DNA of 64,000 bases from JAJPXC01 sp964562375 (GCA_964562375.1 CAZLSW010000001.1:44471-108470), one strand, 5' to 3'; counted from the stretch's first letter, positions 41,883-49,856 are shown. Numbers and translations are program-made. Notes: generated by a model from the sequence alone, not told the origin.

Positions 41883-41910
41883 AGGGCCGTCCCCGGCTGG
41901 GGACGGCCCT
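41883..41910 (-). terminator. Terminator of capsid-like gene
   Basis: AGGGCCGTCCCC-GGCT-GGGGACGGCCCT, 12-bp perfect stem and 4-base loop, then CTTTC on the minus strand, 43 bases past the capsid gene stop. Confidence 0.85.
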
Positions 41911-41953
41911 CAATCATGCGTCAGCCCTGGGAGGGGACGGCCTTAATCACCTG

Positions 41954-43375
41954 CTACTGCTCTTCCTCGGCGGCTGCCAGGGCTGCTTCCTCTTCCTTGG
42001 TGAGCCACTTCACGCGCACGTGGGTCTCAGGGTAGCGGAGAACCATGCAAGAGGCCTCGGTGATGACGATCGCGTCGGTGTTGCGCTGGCCCGAGGTGCG
42101 CAGGTCCAGTTTCTCCGTCTGGAAGGGAATGTGGCAGTACTTGGTCACATACTCAGGGTCGAGAATCAATCCGTCGCGCTCGTGGCCGCACTGGTCGAAC
42201 GTCTCGCAAGGCAACACGTAGAGGGAGCCGAATTTGCTCACGATCTCGTTGAAGTCGATGCCCCACTTGGTCACGCGTTCCTGGGAATTCACCAGGCGAT
42301 TGAACGTTAGGCAGTTGATCTCCTCCACAAGTTTCGACCCCGCAATCAAGATCTTGCGCGTCGATCCGTTGTTCTTGGTGAACGCCTTGTAGCACAGCGC
42401 CACCAGGTCCTTCTCTTTGAAGGTCGACGGCATATTGTGGTCGCGGCCGGCCTGGTTCCAGATTCCGCCGGTGAGGTAAATCTCCCCCTTGGTGGGGTCG
42501 TTGACCTTGGCCTTGGTGCCGAACAGGAAGTTCTTCTCCATGCCCAGGCGCATGTCGTAGATGGCTACCTCCTCCTGGTCGCTGAGGGTCCAGCCTACCT
42601 CTTTGTTGGCCAGTTTCATAAGCGTCGACTGCTCGATCTGGGCCTTGAAGATTTGGCAGTAGTTGTCGGCCTTGGTGGGTACCGCCTCGAAGGAGGTCGT
42701 CTGCACGTCAAGCTCGCCGGCAGCGCGGCCCATGCGGATGAGTTTGGTCCCCTTGTCCATTGCGGGAACCACGGCCACGCCTGAGGTGTCGAAGTTGTTT
42801 ACCGAGATCACGTTGACCGTCTTGGTTTGAGTGCGCGAAACCACATAGAGCACGAGGGGCTGTTGGCTCGAGGCCGTAATGGAGGGCACGAGAATCGTCT
42901 CCGAGGCCTCAAACATGTTCTCCTTGGCTACCGTCAGGGTGAGAGGAGAGTTGGTCGAGCTCCCTTCGGTGGACTTCGCTAGCTCGGTTTCAGTCTCCTT
43001 GGTGTCCACCGAGTAGTACTGCACAGTCATTGAGTCGGCGGCGCGGCTGCCGGTGCAGCGAGTAATCTGGTCAACCGGGGTGGCCATGGGACGGATCTTG
43101 GTGATGCGGTTGTCGATCTCGCTACGCAAGAGGCCCGGGGCTACCTCCTCGGTGACCGAGGTGGTGAGGGGGCCGTCGGTGACGTGGGTCCCTCCCGCGG
43201 TACCCGCTACAACAGCCGCCGAAGCGTAGATCATGTCTCCGTCGCCGCCCAAGGCGAGCCAAAGGGCCACTGTGGCAATCGCCACGAGAAGGGTTACTAC
43301 GCCGTTGTCGCTTTTCACCCACTGGATCATCTGGTCAATCATGCCAGAAAGATTCTTCACATTGAAATTTTTCAT
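41954..43375 (-). CDS. SU10-like phage major capsid protein with membrane-like N-terminus
   Basis: 473 aa. From about residue 65 the pattern is that of SU10-type HK97-fold major capsid proteins: SVTEEVAPGLLRSEIDNRIT, a central KADNYCQIFKAQIEQSTLMK, EEVAIYDMRLGMEKNFLFG, a TGGIW loop, and the C-terminal SKFGSLYVLPCETFDQCG, DGLILDPEYVTKYCHIPFQ and VITEASCMVLRYPETHVRVK. The first 50 residues are unusual: a helix (NLSGMIDQMIQWVKSDNG) and a membrane-like segment VVTLLVAIATVALWLALGG. That is not normal for a capsid subunit and may mean a delta-domain substitute, membrane docking or fusion. Flanked by ordinary host genes; composition is host-like. No search was possible. Confidence 0.75.
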   Translation of the reverse strand: MKNFNVKNLSGMIDQMIQWVKSDNGVVTLLVAIATVALWLALGGDGDMIYASAAVVAGTAGGTHVTDGPLTTSVTEEVAPGLLRSEIDNRITKIRPMATPVDQITRCTGSRAADSMTVQYYSVDTKETETELAKSTEGSSTNSPLTLTVAKENMFEASETILVPSITASSQQPLVLYVVSRTQTKTVNVISVNNFDTSGVAVVPAMDKGTKLIRMGRAAGELDVQTTSFEAVPTKADNYCQIFKAQIEQSTLMKLANKEVGWTLSDQEEVAIYDMRLGMEKNFLFGTKAKVNDPTKGEIYLTGGIWNQAGRDHNMPSTFKEKDLVALCYKAFTKNNGSTRKILIAGSKLVEEINCLTFNRLVNSQERVTKWGIDFNEIVSKFGSLYVLPCETFDQCGHERDGLILDPEYVTKYCHIPFQTEKLDLRTSGQRNTDAIVITEASCMVLRYPETHVRVKWLTKEEEAALAAAEEEQ

Positions 43376-43377
43376 AA

Positions 43378-43508
43378 AAGTTGAATGTTGAAAGTTGAAT
43401 GTTGAAAGGTTTCTAGTTCCTAGTTTTTAGTTAATGGGGTAATTTTAAAGGAGGAAAGGATAAAAGGGGCTATTATAAGCCCCCGTTTCGGGGGGGTGGG
43501 GGCCGATT
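43378..43508. repeat. 7-bp (GTTGAAT, TTTCTAG) arrays plus repeated GC-rich block
   Basis: GTTGAAT/GTTGAAA heptamers directly upstream of the capsid ATG, then TTTCTAG words, then GGAGGAAAGGAT and a GCCCCCG hairpin shared with 15262-15322. Confidence 0.8.
43477..43497 (-). terminator. Hairpin after the 109-aa gene
   Basis: CCCCCG-TTT-CGGGGG (43480-43494), 16 bases past the stop of the 109-aa gene on the minus strand. A near copy follows mutS. Confidence 0.55.
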
Positions 43509-43512
43509 CGGC

Positions 43513-43842
43513 TTAGTCCCAGATGGAGCGTCGGATGTGATTGAGGATCAGGGCCTTGGCCGACTGCGTGGGAGCTTCCAGCTCGCGAGGCCGCGACATC
43601 AGCTCCTCAATGCGTTCATTACGGCCCTTAAGATAACCGCGGCGCTCAGCCGCAGCAAGAACCTCTTCAAGATCCACTCGAGTGACCTCCGGCCTGGGCC
43701 CTTGCGACGCCACTGGCTCGGCTGAGGTGGCACCCTCTTCATTGTGCCCCGTGCACTCTTCACTGAGCCCTGTGCGCTCTTCGTTGTGCCCTGTGCACTC
43801 TTCATTGTGCACTTCCTGGTTGATGGTTTCATTTTCTTCCAT
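43513..43842 (-). CDS. Small acidic protein upstream of capsid gene, scaffold candidate
   Basis: 109 aa. The N-terminal half is acidic and built of 7-residue units (HNEECTG, HNEERTG, LSEECTG, HNEEG), that is, a 21-bp DNA repeat. The C-terminal half is helical (RVDLEEVLAAAERRGYLKGR, NERIEELMSRPRELEA). A small acidic/helical protein directly before a major capsid gene on the same strand is where phages encode scaffold or capsid-assembly proteins; that is inference from order and shape. A -7 box is at 43879-43886. A hairpin separates it from the capsid gene, so read-through or a second promoter is needed. Confidence 0.6.
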   Translation of the reverse strand: MEENETINQEVHNEECTGHNEERTGLSEECTGHNEEGATSAEPVASQGPRPEVTRVDLEEVLAAAERRGYLKGRNERIEELMSRPRELEAPTQSAKALILNHIRRSIWD

Positions 43843-43878
43843 AGCATTATTGGTTTTTGGTGGTTAAGAATTACGGTA

Positions 43879-43886
43879 CAAAATTA
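43879..43886 (-). promoter_or_regulatory. -7 box before the 109-aa gene
   Basis: Minus-strand TAATTTTG, 37 bases before the ATG at 43842; no matching -33. Confidence 0.5.
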
Positions 43887-44053
43887 CCCCCGGCTATGGG
43901 CCGAGGGTATGTCATTTTCACCAAAAGCATATTTTTTTTCATGTTATCGACAATTTTGGGCAGTTATCAACACGGGAGGCGGTTTTTGCTTTTTAGTTTT
44001 TGGTATTTGACGGAAATGATGTTACTTTGCATTGTGCAAAATTATAATTGCTT

Positions 44054-44827
44054 ATGGGTAAAATAATTGCAATAGCCAATCAGAAAGGCGGAGTAGGAAA
44101 AACCACCACCACCATCAACTTGGGAGCCTCCCTCGCGGCCGCCGGCCAAAAAGTGCTTATTATCGACGCCGACCCCCAGGCCAACGCCACATCGGGATAC
44201 GGTATCGACCCAAAATCGATGACCTCATCCATTTACGAGTGCCTGGTGGACAACTACCCCCTGCAAGGCTCCCAAGTGAAGACGTGTGTCGAGGGCCTCG
44301 ACCTTATCGGCTCCCGTATCGACCTCGCTGGCGCCGAGCTTGAACTGATCAACAAATCCGACCGCGAGCGCGTGCTTCAACACCTACTGGAGCCTATCGC
44401 TCCACAATACGACTATATCCTCATCGACTGCTCCCCGTCGCTGGGCTTGATAACTGTGAACGCGTTGACAGCCGCGCAGTCGGTAATAATCCCGGTCCAG
44501 GCCGAGTATTTCGCCCTCGAGGGAATCTCCAAGTTGTTGAACACTATACGCATCATCAAGTCGCGACTCAACCCCCATCTCGAGATTGAGGGATTCCTCT
44601 TGACAATGTACGACGCGCGCCTGCGCTTGGCCAACCAGATTTACGAGGAGCTGAAGGGACATTTCGGGCAGATGGTGTTTGACACCGTCATCCCGCGCAA
44701 CATCCGCCTAAGCGAGGCCCCGAGCCACGGCCTGCCGGCGCTCCTCTACGACCCCGAGAGCCGCGGAGCCACATCCCACGTGATGCTCGCCAAAGAAATC
44801 ATCTCCAAGAACTCCAAGAATAAATAA
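44054..44827 (+). CDS. parA: Chromosome-partitioning ATPase ParA
   Basis: Walker-type ATPase (Soj family) that moves ParB-parS complexes. 257 aa from MGKIIAIANQKGGVGKTTTT; two earlier codons are possible but not family-like. Deviant Walker A KGGVGKTTTTINL, Walker B DYILIDCSPSLGLITVNAL, and PVQAEYFALEGISKLLNTI. It is directly followed by parB with one base between. The parS site is at 22035-22050 in the same window. Confidence 0.96.
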   Translation: MGKIIAIANQKGGVGKTTTTINLGASLAAAGQKVLIIDADPQANATSGYGIDPKSMTSSIYECLVDNYPLQGSQVKTCVEGLDLIGSRIDLAGAELELINKSDRERVLQHLLEPIAPQYDYILIDCSPSLGLITVNALTAAQSVIIPVQAEYFALEGISKLLNTIRIIKSRLNPHLEIEGFLLTMYDARLRLANQIYEELKGHFGQMVFDTVIPRNIRLSEAPSHGLPALLYDPESRGATSHVMLAKEIISKNSKNK

Positions 44828-44828
44828 T

Positions 44829-45707
44829 ATGGCATTGAAACGCAACGCATTAGGGCGAGGCCTTGACTCGCTAATACCAATGGACGACGTGCCCGCCGCC
44901 GGCACGACGGCTATAAACACCGTGCCACTAAGCCAAATCTCGCCCAATCCCGATCAACCTCGCCAGACATTCGCCCAGGATGCTCTGGACGACTTGACGC
45001 GCTCGATCACAACGTATGGCGTGCTTCAGCCCATTTCCCTGAGGCAAGTTGGCCCCTCAAGCTACCAGATAATCGCTGGTGAGCGTCGCTATCGTGCCGC
45101 TTTGGCCGCAGGTCTGCGCGAGATCCCCGCATATATACGCGACGCCAACGAGCAAGAGCTCACCGAGATGGCTCTAATCGAGAACATCCAGCGCGAGGAT
45201 CTCAACCCCATCGAAATCGCCCTTACCTACAACAAGCTCATCGACCAATATCACCTCACCCAGGAGCAGCTTTCGGAACGCATCGGCAAAAGTCGAGCTG
45301 TGATCGCCAACGCGTTGCGCATGCTTCGCCTGCACGCTGATGTGCAATTGGCCCTGAGCGAGAGGCGATTGACCGAGGGACATGCCCGCGCTATTCTAAG
45401 GTTGGACGACCACCAGATGCAGAATAAACTGTTCCATCGTATCCTGGCCGAGGACCTGAGCGTGCGCCGCGCCGAAGAGCTTGCCAAAGAGATGCTCGAG
45501 GGGGTGGAAATAACCCCCAAGAAACCCACGCTAAAACGCGAAAAAAACCGCCTTTTCGACGAATTGAAGCAAAACCTCTCCGCCCGCTTTTCCGCTCCCG
45601 TCCAGCTCCATTGCGACGCCAACGGAAAAGGCCGCATTACCTTCTCCTTCCGCGACCAAGAGCAGCTCACCCGCCTGATCGCCCTCTTCGACCAAATCCA
45701 AGGCTAA
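44829..45707 (+). CDS. parB: Chromosome-partitioning protein ParB
   Basis: 292 aa CTP-dependent clamp. N-terminal NALGRGLDSLIPMDD, CTP-binding motifs RQTFAQDALDDLTRSI and IIAGERRYRAALAAGLREIP, parS-binding helix-turn-helix HLTQEQLSERIGKSRAVIAN, and a C-terminal dimerisation domain (FSAPVQLHCDANGKGRITFS). It should bind the TGTTTCACGTGAAACA site at 22035. Its TAA belongs to CTAAGTAGGA, the end of a palindromic element. Confidence 0.96.
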   Translation: MALKRNALGRGLDSLIPMDDVPAAGTTAINTVPLSQISPNPDQPRQTFAQDALDDLTRSITTYGVLQPISLRQVGPSSYQIIAGERRYRAALAAGLREIPAYIRDANEQELTEMALIENIQREDLNPIEIALTYNKLIDQYHLTQEQLSERIGKSRAVIANALRMLRLHADVQLALSERRLTEGHARAILRLDDHQMQNKLFHRILAEDLSVRRAEELAKEMLEGVEITPKKPTLKREKNRLFDELKQNLSARFSAPVQLHCDANGKGRITFSFRDQEQLTRLIALFDQIQG

Positions 45708-45892
45708 GTAGGAAGTCCCGCCGTTAAGTAGGAAGTCCCGCCGTGCCGGCGGGACAGCTCCTCCCCTCGGGCTCGACTTCCCTCGATTTAAGTCGATTTA
45801 AATCGATTTAAGTCGAAAGAAATCGAGAGAAATCGAGAGAAATCGAAAGAAATCGAGAGAAGTCGAAAGAAATCGAAAAAAATCGATATAAA
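45705..45892. repeat. Palindromic elements plus 10-bp array (AAATCGAGAG)
   Basis: A truncated element copy starting at the parB stop, then a full copy with stem GTCCCGCC/GGCGGGAC, then about ten AAATCGAGAG/AAATCGAAAG decamers with ATTTAAATCGATTTAA at the left. No gene. Confidence 0.88.
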
Positions 45893-45911
45893 TCCGCGTG
45901 GAAAAAGCCCA

Positions 45912-47300
45912 CTATTCATAGGCCCCTATCGCCCCGGCGCGTGCCGTCCCGTAGCGGTCGTAGGCCGCCGCCGGTAGCGTCAACGACGCGTCGGCCGCTC
46001 CCCGCGCCGGTGAATCCTCCTTCAACCGATAGTCGAAGTAATAATCCTCCCGCACGGTATAGTACAGCGGGTCGGTGTCCCACAGGCAGTTGATGAAATT
46101 ATCGTCATCCGCCCCGGCTGATTTCAGCACGCAGCGCCGCATCAACACCGTCGAGCCCTCCAGGTCGCCGTGCGACAGGTCCGTCCCGTTGCCGTAAACG
46201 ATGGTGTTGTCGATGTTGGCCTTCAGGTAGGGGAGTCCCGAGGAGTCGTCATCCTCGCTCGTCACGTGGGCAAGCTGTAACGAAGGCCCCCCAAGTGCGG
46301 TGAACAGGTAGTAATTGGCTATGGTACAATGATTTAATGTCAACTCGCCGCCACGTACATACATTACGCCCAGCGAAGCGTCCGAGAACTCGCACCCGAT
46401 TGCGGTGACACCCGTGTGGGCCGCTTGAAACACATAGCTCCCCGAGTTGTGAAGCTGGCAATTGAGCATATACAGCTCAGGGGCGTTCATCGAGCCCCCC
46501 AGCGAGTCGGCCACCACGCCGTAGCTTGTGTTGCGTATCGACGTGTGGCTCAGCTTGTTCCCTTTCGACGAAGGAGTGAAGAACAATCCCTCCCACTGCG
46601 ACGCCAACAACTCAAACGGTATCGTCGTCACAACGTTCCCCAAGCGGTCGCCCACCATCTCCACCGGCTGCTCGGCCGTGCCGTTCACCTCCAGGGTGCC
46701 GCGCACGATAAATTCAGCCTTGTCGTGGAAATACAGCGTGACGCCGGGATCGACGATCAATTTCGCGCCCTCCTCTACCACGATCGAGTCCCACACCTGG
46801 TAGGGGTACTCGGCCGTCATTCGGGAGTCTTGGGTGATCACCAGCGAGCGTATCGGCTCCACGTCAAAGCCATCGGCGTGCAACACCACCGACCGTGTCA
46901 CTCCCAGGGTAGTGAAATCCAAATGGTCCTCGACGGCGAGGAGCCCCGGCTTGCCGTTCACCGGCGCCGTGGCCTCCACAAACACGTAGATTGAGTCGTT
47001 GGGGCGTATCTCCACGTTGGAGAACGTGCGTCCCGACTGACCGTCCACGTTCAGACGAAACACTCCCGAGGCGTCGTTCCTCAGGGATATCGTATTGATA
47101 TTAATGATTTTGTCGTGACGGTTGTACACCACGAAACGGTGAGTGGGGGTGCCTTGGCCAGTGAAGACGTTACCGAGCTTGAGCGTATCGACCGAGAATG
47201 TCGGCTGGTCGCTCGATGAGGTCGACACGCCGTCCTCGATGCACGAGACAACGCAGATGGGCAGCAGGGCGAGTATAATGATTCTTATAAAATTCTTCAT
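45912..47300 (-). CDS. Surface lipoprotein with right-handed beta-helix
   Basis: 462 aa from MKNFIRIIILALLPICVVSC. The lipobox VVSC gives the acylated Cys, followed by IEDGVSTSSS. A first domain resembles the Ig-like DUF1573-type fold (FSVDTLKLGNVFTGQGTPTH), and from about residue 190 a right-handed beta-helix follows (DSIVVEEGAKLIVDPGVTLY, ELYMLNCQLHNSGSYVFQAA). It ends with SPARGAADASLTLPAAAYDR and GTARAGAIGAYE, typical of parallel beta-helix surface proteins. Likely outer-membrane and carbohydrate-related. parAB lies beyond its 3' end on the opposite strand. Confidence 0.85.
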   Translation of the reverse strand: MKNFIRIIILALLPICVVSCIEDGVSTSSSDQPTFSVDTLKLGNVFTGQGTPTHRFVVYNRHDKIININTISLRNDASGVFRLNVDGQSGRTFSNVEIRPNDSIYVFVEATAPVNGKPGLLAVEDHLDFTTLGVTRSVVLHADGFDVEPIRSLVITQDSRMTAEYPYQVWDSIVVEEGAKLIVDPGVTLYFHDKAEFIVRGTLEVNGTAEQPVEMVGDRLGNVVTTIPFELLASQWEGLFFTPSSKGNKLSHTSIRNTSYGVVADSLGGSMNAPELYMLNCQLHNSGSYVFQAAHTGVTAIGCEFSDASLGVMYVRGGELTLNHCTIANYYLFTALGGPSLQLAHVTSEDDDSSGLPYLKANIDNTIVYGNGTDLSHGDLEGSTVLMRRCVLKSAGADDDNFINCLWDTDPLYYTVREDYYFDYRLKEDSPARGAADASLTLPAAAYDRYGTARAGAIGAYE

Positions 47301-47340
47301 AACAATCATATAACGCAATCCCCCGCCGTTTATTGCCTCC

Positions 47341-47452
47341 TCATTTGTCTTGAATGGTCAATGCAATCTGGCCAAGAATCGGCCCATATTTTGCTCGGGA
47401 AATAAGGTGGGCATACATGGCGTCCTCCCCTTCTCCTACGATGATGCGTTGG
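47341..47452 (-). pseudogene. Possible frameshifted tail of the 95-aa gene
   Basis: Beyond the TAA of the 95-aa gene the minus strand stays open in another frame, reading DAYLNQRIIVGEGEDAMYA then HLISRAKYGPILGQIALTIQ and DK to a TGA at 47341-47343. It has no good start of its own. A one-base indel near 47465 would fuse it to the 95-aa protein. It could also be chance; low confidence. Confidence 0.3.
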
Positions 47453-47740
47453 TTAAGATAAGCATCCAACCTTTACATCATTAACGTTATCGCAATAGAA
47501 ACATAGCACCGCAAGATCATTATCTCGTAAAAAGGCAGCTAAAGTTTCTGAAATTTTCGATAGGAGGGTGTATTCGATATATTCCGAGCCAGACTCCCTC
47601 ATAAGAGTGACATCATAAAACTCTAATGACAAAGCGGTGGGGTCGGATGTGAAGGATGATAACACTGTTTCGTGGTAACGAGAAAGGGCGACTCGTAATT
47701 GGTCGCCCTTATCGTTTTTTATAATGAACGAAATTTCCAT
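47453..47740 (-). CDS. Small protein, second gene of a possible toxin-antitoxin pair
   Basis: 95 aa, beta-rich (MEISFIIKNDKGDQLRVALS, LEFYDVTLMRESGSEYIEYT) with one helix (SKISETLAAFLRDNDLAV) and LCFYCDNVNDVK. The shape resembles small Bacteroidota proteins of the DUF6169 kind, but I cannot confirm. The start overlaps the upstream 44-aa gene stop as TAATG. The C-terminus may have been cut by a frameshift (see 47341-47452). Confidence 0.5.
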   Translation of the reverse strand: MEISFIIKNDKGDQLRVALSRYHETVLSSFTSDPTALSLEFYDVTLMRESGSEYIEYTLLSKISETLAAFLRDNDLAVLCFYCDNVNDVKVGCLS

Positions 47741-47874
47741 TATACCTTAATCTCGAAAGTACATGTGTCCTTGGCAGCCAATTTCTTTGGCTGCTCATGC
47801 TTGCGTTTTTCCCAATTCTTAAAGAATTGAACTGCTTCAGCACTGGGGTGAGATATAATAATATCTTGCGTCAT
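47740..47874 (-). CDS. 44-aa protein, first gene of the pair
   Basis: Begins MTQDIIISHPSAEAVQFFK, continues NWEKRKHEQPKKLAAKDTCT and ends FEIKV. Highly charged, helix then short strand. TAATG overlap with the 95-aa gene argues that it is a real translated gene. Gene order (tiny charged protein, then about 100 aa) recalls toxin-antitoxin operons. No family recognised. It is too short for standard gene finders. Confidence 0.5.
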   Translation of the reverse strand: MTQDIIISHPSAEAVQFFKNWEKRKHEQPKKLAAKDTCTFEIKV

Positions 47875-47961
47875 AATCGGGTATTCTTAGCCTTGCAAAA
47901 TTAAATATAAAACAAGAGAATATCAAACTCGAGTCGCCAAAAAGAGGTAATTTAACCATTT

Positions 47962-49629
47962 TTAATAGTGGAAGGAGGAGCCGCCCAGGAATTCACGCAG
48001 GAGCGACGTGGGAGGTATCATTTTGTCGGGAATCTGCTGGAAGTACCCCAGGAAGGTGATCAGGCGCGAGGCCTCTCCGTACTCGGGGATGTCCCTCGGC
48101 ACGTGCTTGAGAATCTCCTCCCCGTACTCCTTCATGACGCCCAGCTCGAAAAGCAGCGAGGAGTTGAACGTTGCGTTGGCGTTCTCTTGATACGGGAAAA
48201 TCCACCGCTCCTCGCCGCGGCGCACCGACGGCCAGCGCTTGATGGTGTCCTCGGCGGTCACGCCGCGGTACTTGTAGTCGCGGATTATGCGGCGTAGCAG
48301 GCGGTTGTCGGTCGTCGGCACCCAGTTGTGGTCGTCAATCGACAACGTCGTGAGAGCCGACACGTAGATTCGGTACTTCATGCGCTCCTCGATGTGGGAC
48401 GTGAGCTCGGGATTCAACCCGTGGATACCCTCGATCAACAGCACCGAGCCCTCCTCCAATTTCACCTTCTCGCCGCGGAACTCGCGTTTCCCCAGCTCGA
48501 AATTATAATAAGGGAGCTCCACCTCCTGTCCTTGCAACAGCGCGTTGAGGTCGTTGTTGAAACGGTCGAGATCCAGAGCGTAGAGGCTCTCGAAGTCGTA
48601 GTCGCCGTTCTCCTCGCGGGGTGTGTGCTCCCGGTCGAGGAAATAGTTGTCGAGCGAAATCATCTGGGGACGCAACAGGTTGCACACCAGCTGCACGGCC
48701 AGACGCTTGGTGGTGGTGGTTTTGCCCGACGACGACGGACCGGCGATCAACACGAAGCGAGCCCCGCCCTCGCGGTATCGCGCCGCGATATCGTCGGCGA
48801 TCGAGCCGATTTTCTTGTCGTGCATCGCCTCGGCCACGTTAATCAGAAGGTTGGCGCGACGATCGATGACGGCCTCGTTCAACTCCCCCACGTTTTTCAC
48901 CCCCACAACCTCGTTGAACAGCAGGTGCTCGGTGAACGCGTGGTACATCTTCTCCTGCGTTATCGGCTGTTGTGGCACATCGGGATTCGTCGGGTCCTGG
49001 CCCATCAGCAGCATTCCCTCCTTGTAGGGGATAAGGTCGAAGACCCGCAGCAATCCGGTGGATGGAGCCAACACGCCGTAATAGCTGTCGCAAAGGCCGT
49101 CGAGACGGTAGTATATCGTGTAGAGCTCGCGGGTGGTTTGGAGCAGTTTCACTTTGTCCATCAACCCTTGGCGCTCAAAAATCGGAATCACGTCCTTGGT
49201 CAAGCGCTCCTTGCGCTCAAAGGGGATGTCGCGCTCCACCAGGCGTATCATCTCGTCGCGCAGCGAGGCTACCACCTCGGGGGTCACCTCTTGTCCGTGG
49301 AGGCAAGCGTAGTAGCCGCGGGATATGGAATGCTCAATGCGCAGTGTAGCCTGTGGGTAGAGCGTGTTTACGGCCTTGTAGAGCATCATGCACAGCGAGC
49401 GGATGTAGGCGCGGCTCCCCGAGGCCGAGGTGGTGGTGAGAAATTCCACCTGCTTGGGGGCGAACACGGGATATTGCAAGTCCTCTGTCTTGTTGTTGAC
49501 GCGTGCGCATATTGGGCGGAAAGGGATATAGCCCCCCAGGCGCTCCAGGATCTCACTCAGGGTCTCGCCCCCGGTAATCGGCACATATTGCTCGATATTC
49601 TTGCAGTAGATTTTCAGTTGGTTGCTCAT
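47962..49629 (-). CDS. TGS-domain uridine kinase-like nucleoside kinase
   Basis: 555 aa. An N-terminal TGS/ThrRS-like region (MSNQLKIYCKNIEQYVPITG; HSISRGYYACLHG) is followed from about residue 280 by a P-loop kinase with Walker A VLIAGPSSSGKTTTTKRLA, EENGDYDFESLYALDLDRFN and VLLIEGIHGLNPEL. This TGS plus uridine-kinase fusion is widespread in Bacteroidota and Firmicutes and is annotated as nucleoside kinase; the exact substrate (uridine or cytidine) is not shown. It is not in an obvious operon; the ferritin-like gene lies upstream. Confidence 0.9.
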   Translation of the reverse strand: MSNQLKIYCKNIEQYVPITGGETLSEILERLGGYIPFRPICARVNNKTEDLQYPVFAPKQVEFLTTTSASGSRAYIRSLCMMLYKAVNTLYPQATLRIEHSISRGYYACLHGQEVTPEVVASLRDEMIRLVERDIPFERKERLTKDVIPIFERQGLMDKVKLLQTTRELYTIYYRLDGLCDSYYGVLAPSTGLLRVFDLIPYKEGMLLMGQDPTNPDVPQQPITQEKMYHAFTEHLLFNEVVGVKNVGELNEAVIDRRANLLINVAEAMHDKKIGSIADDIAARYREGGARFVLIAGPSSSGKTTTTKRLAVQLVCNLLRPQMISLDNYFLDREHTPREENGDYDFESLYALDLDRFNNDLNALLQGQEVELPYYNFELGKREFRGEKVKLEEGSVLLIEGIHGLNPELTSHIEERMKYRIYVSALTTLSIDDHNWVPTTDNRLLRRIIRDYKYRGVTAEDTIKRWPSVRRGEERWIFPYQENANATFNSSLLFELGVMKEYGEEILKHVPRDIPEYGEASRLITFLGYFQQIPDKMIPPTSLLREFLGGSSFHY

Positions 49630-49785
49630 AGTTGTAAGTTGAAAACGCTAGCTCTCAGGCTCGAAATGGCCCTTGGACGCCCGTTGTAAGTTGAAACGAT
49701 ATCCCTCAAGAGGGCTACGCCGCTTCAAAATTAATGATTTTTTGGGAAAATTTGTTCACTTGCACCCAAAAATACCAGCATTGAC

Positions 49786-49817
49786 AGCCTGCGGCAGCAA
49801 AATAACCGCCGCAGGCT
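49786..49817 (-). terminator. dpsL terminator
   Basis: AGCCTGCGGC (49786-49795) pairs with GCCGCAGGCT (49808-49817), 12-base loop, downstream of the ferritin-like gene after its array. Confidence 0.65.
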
Positions 49818-49856
49818 CAACGAGGGGCTTGCGGCGGAATCTCTTGGTAATTGGCT

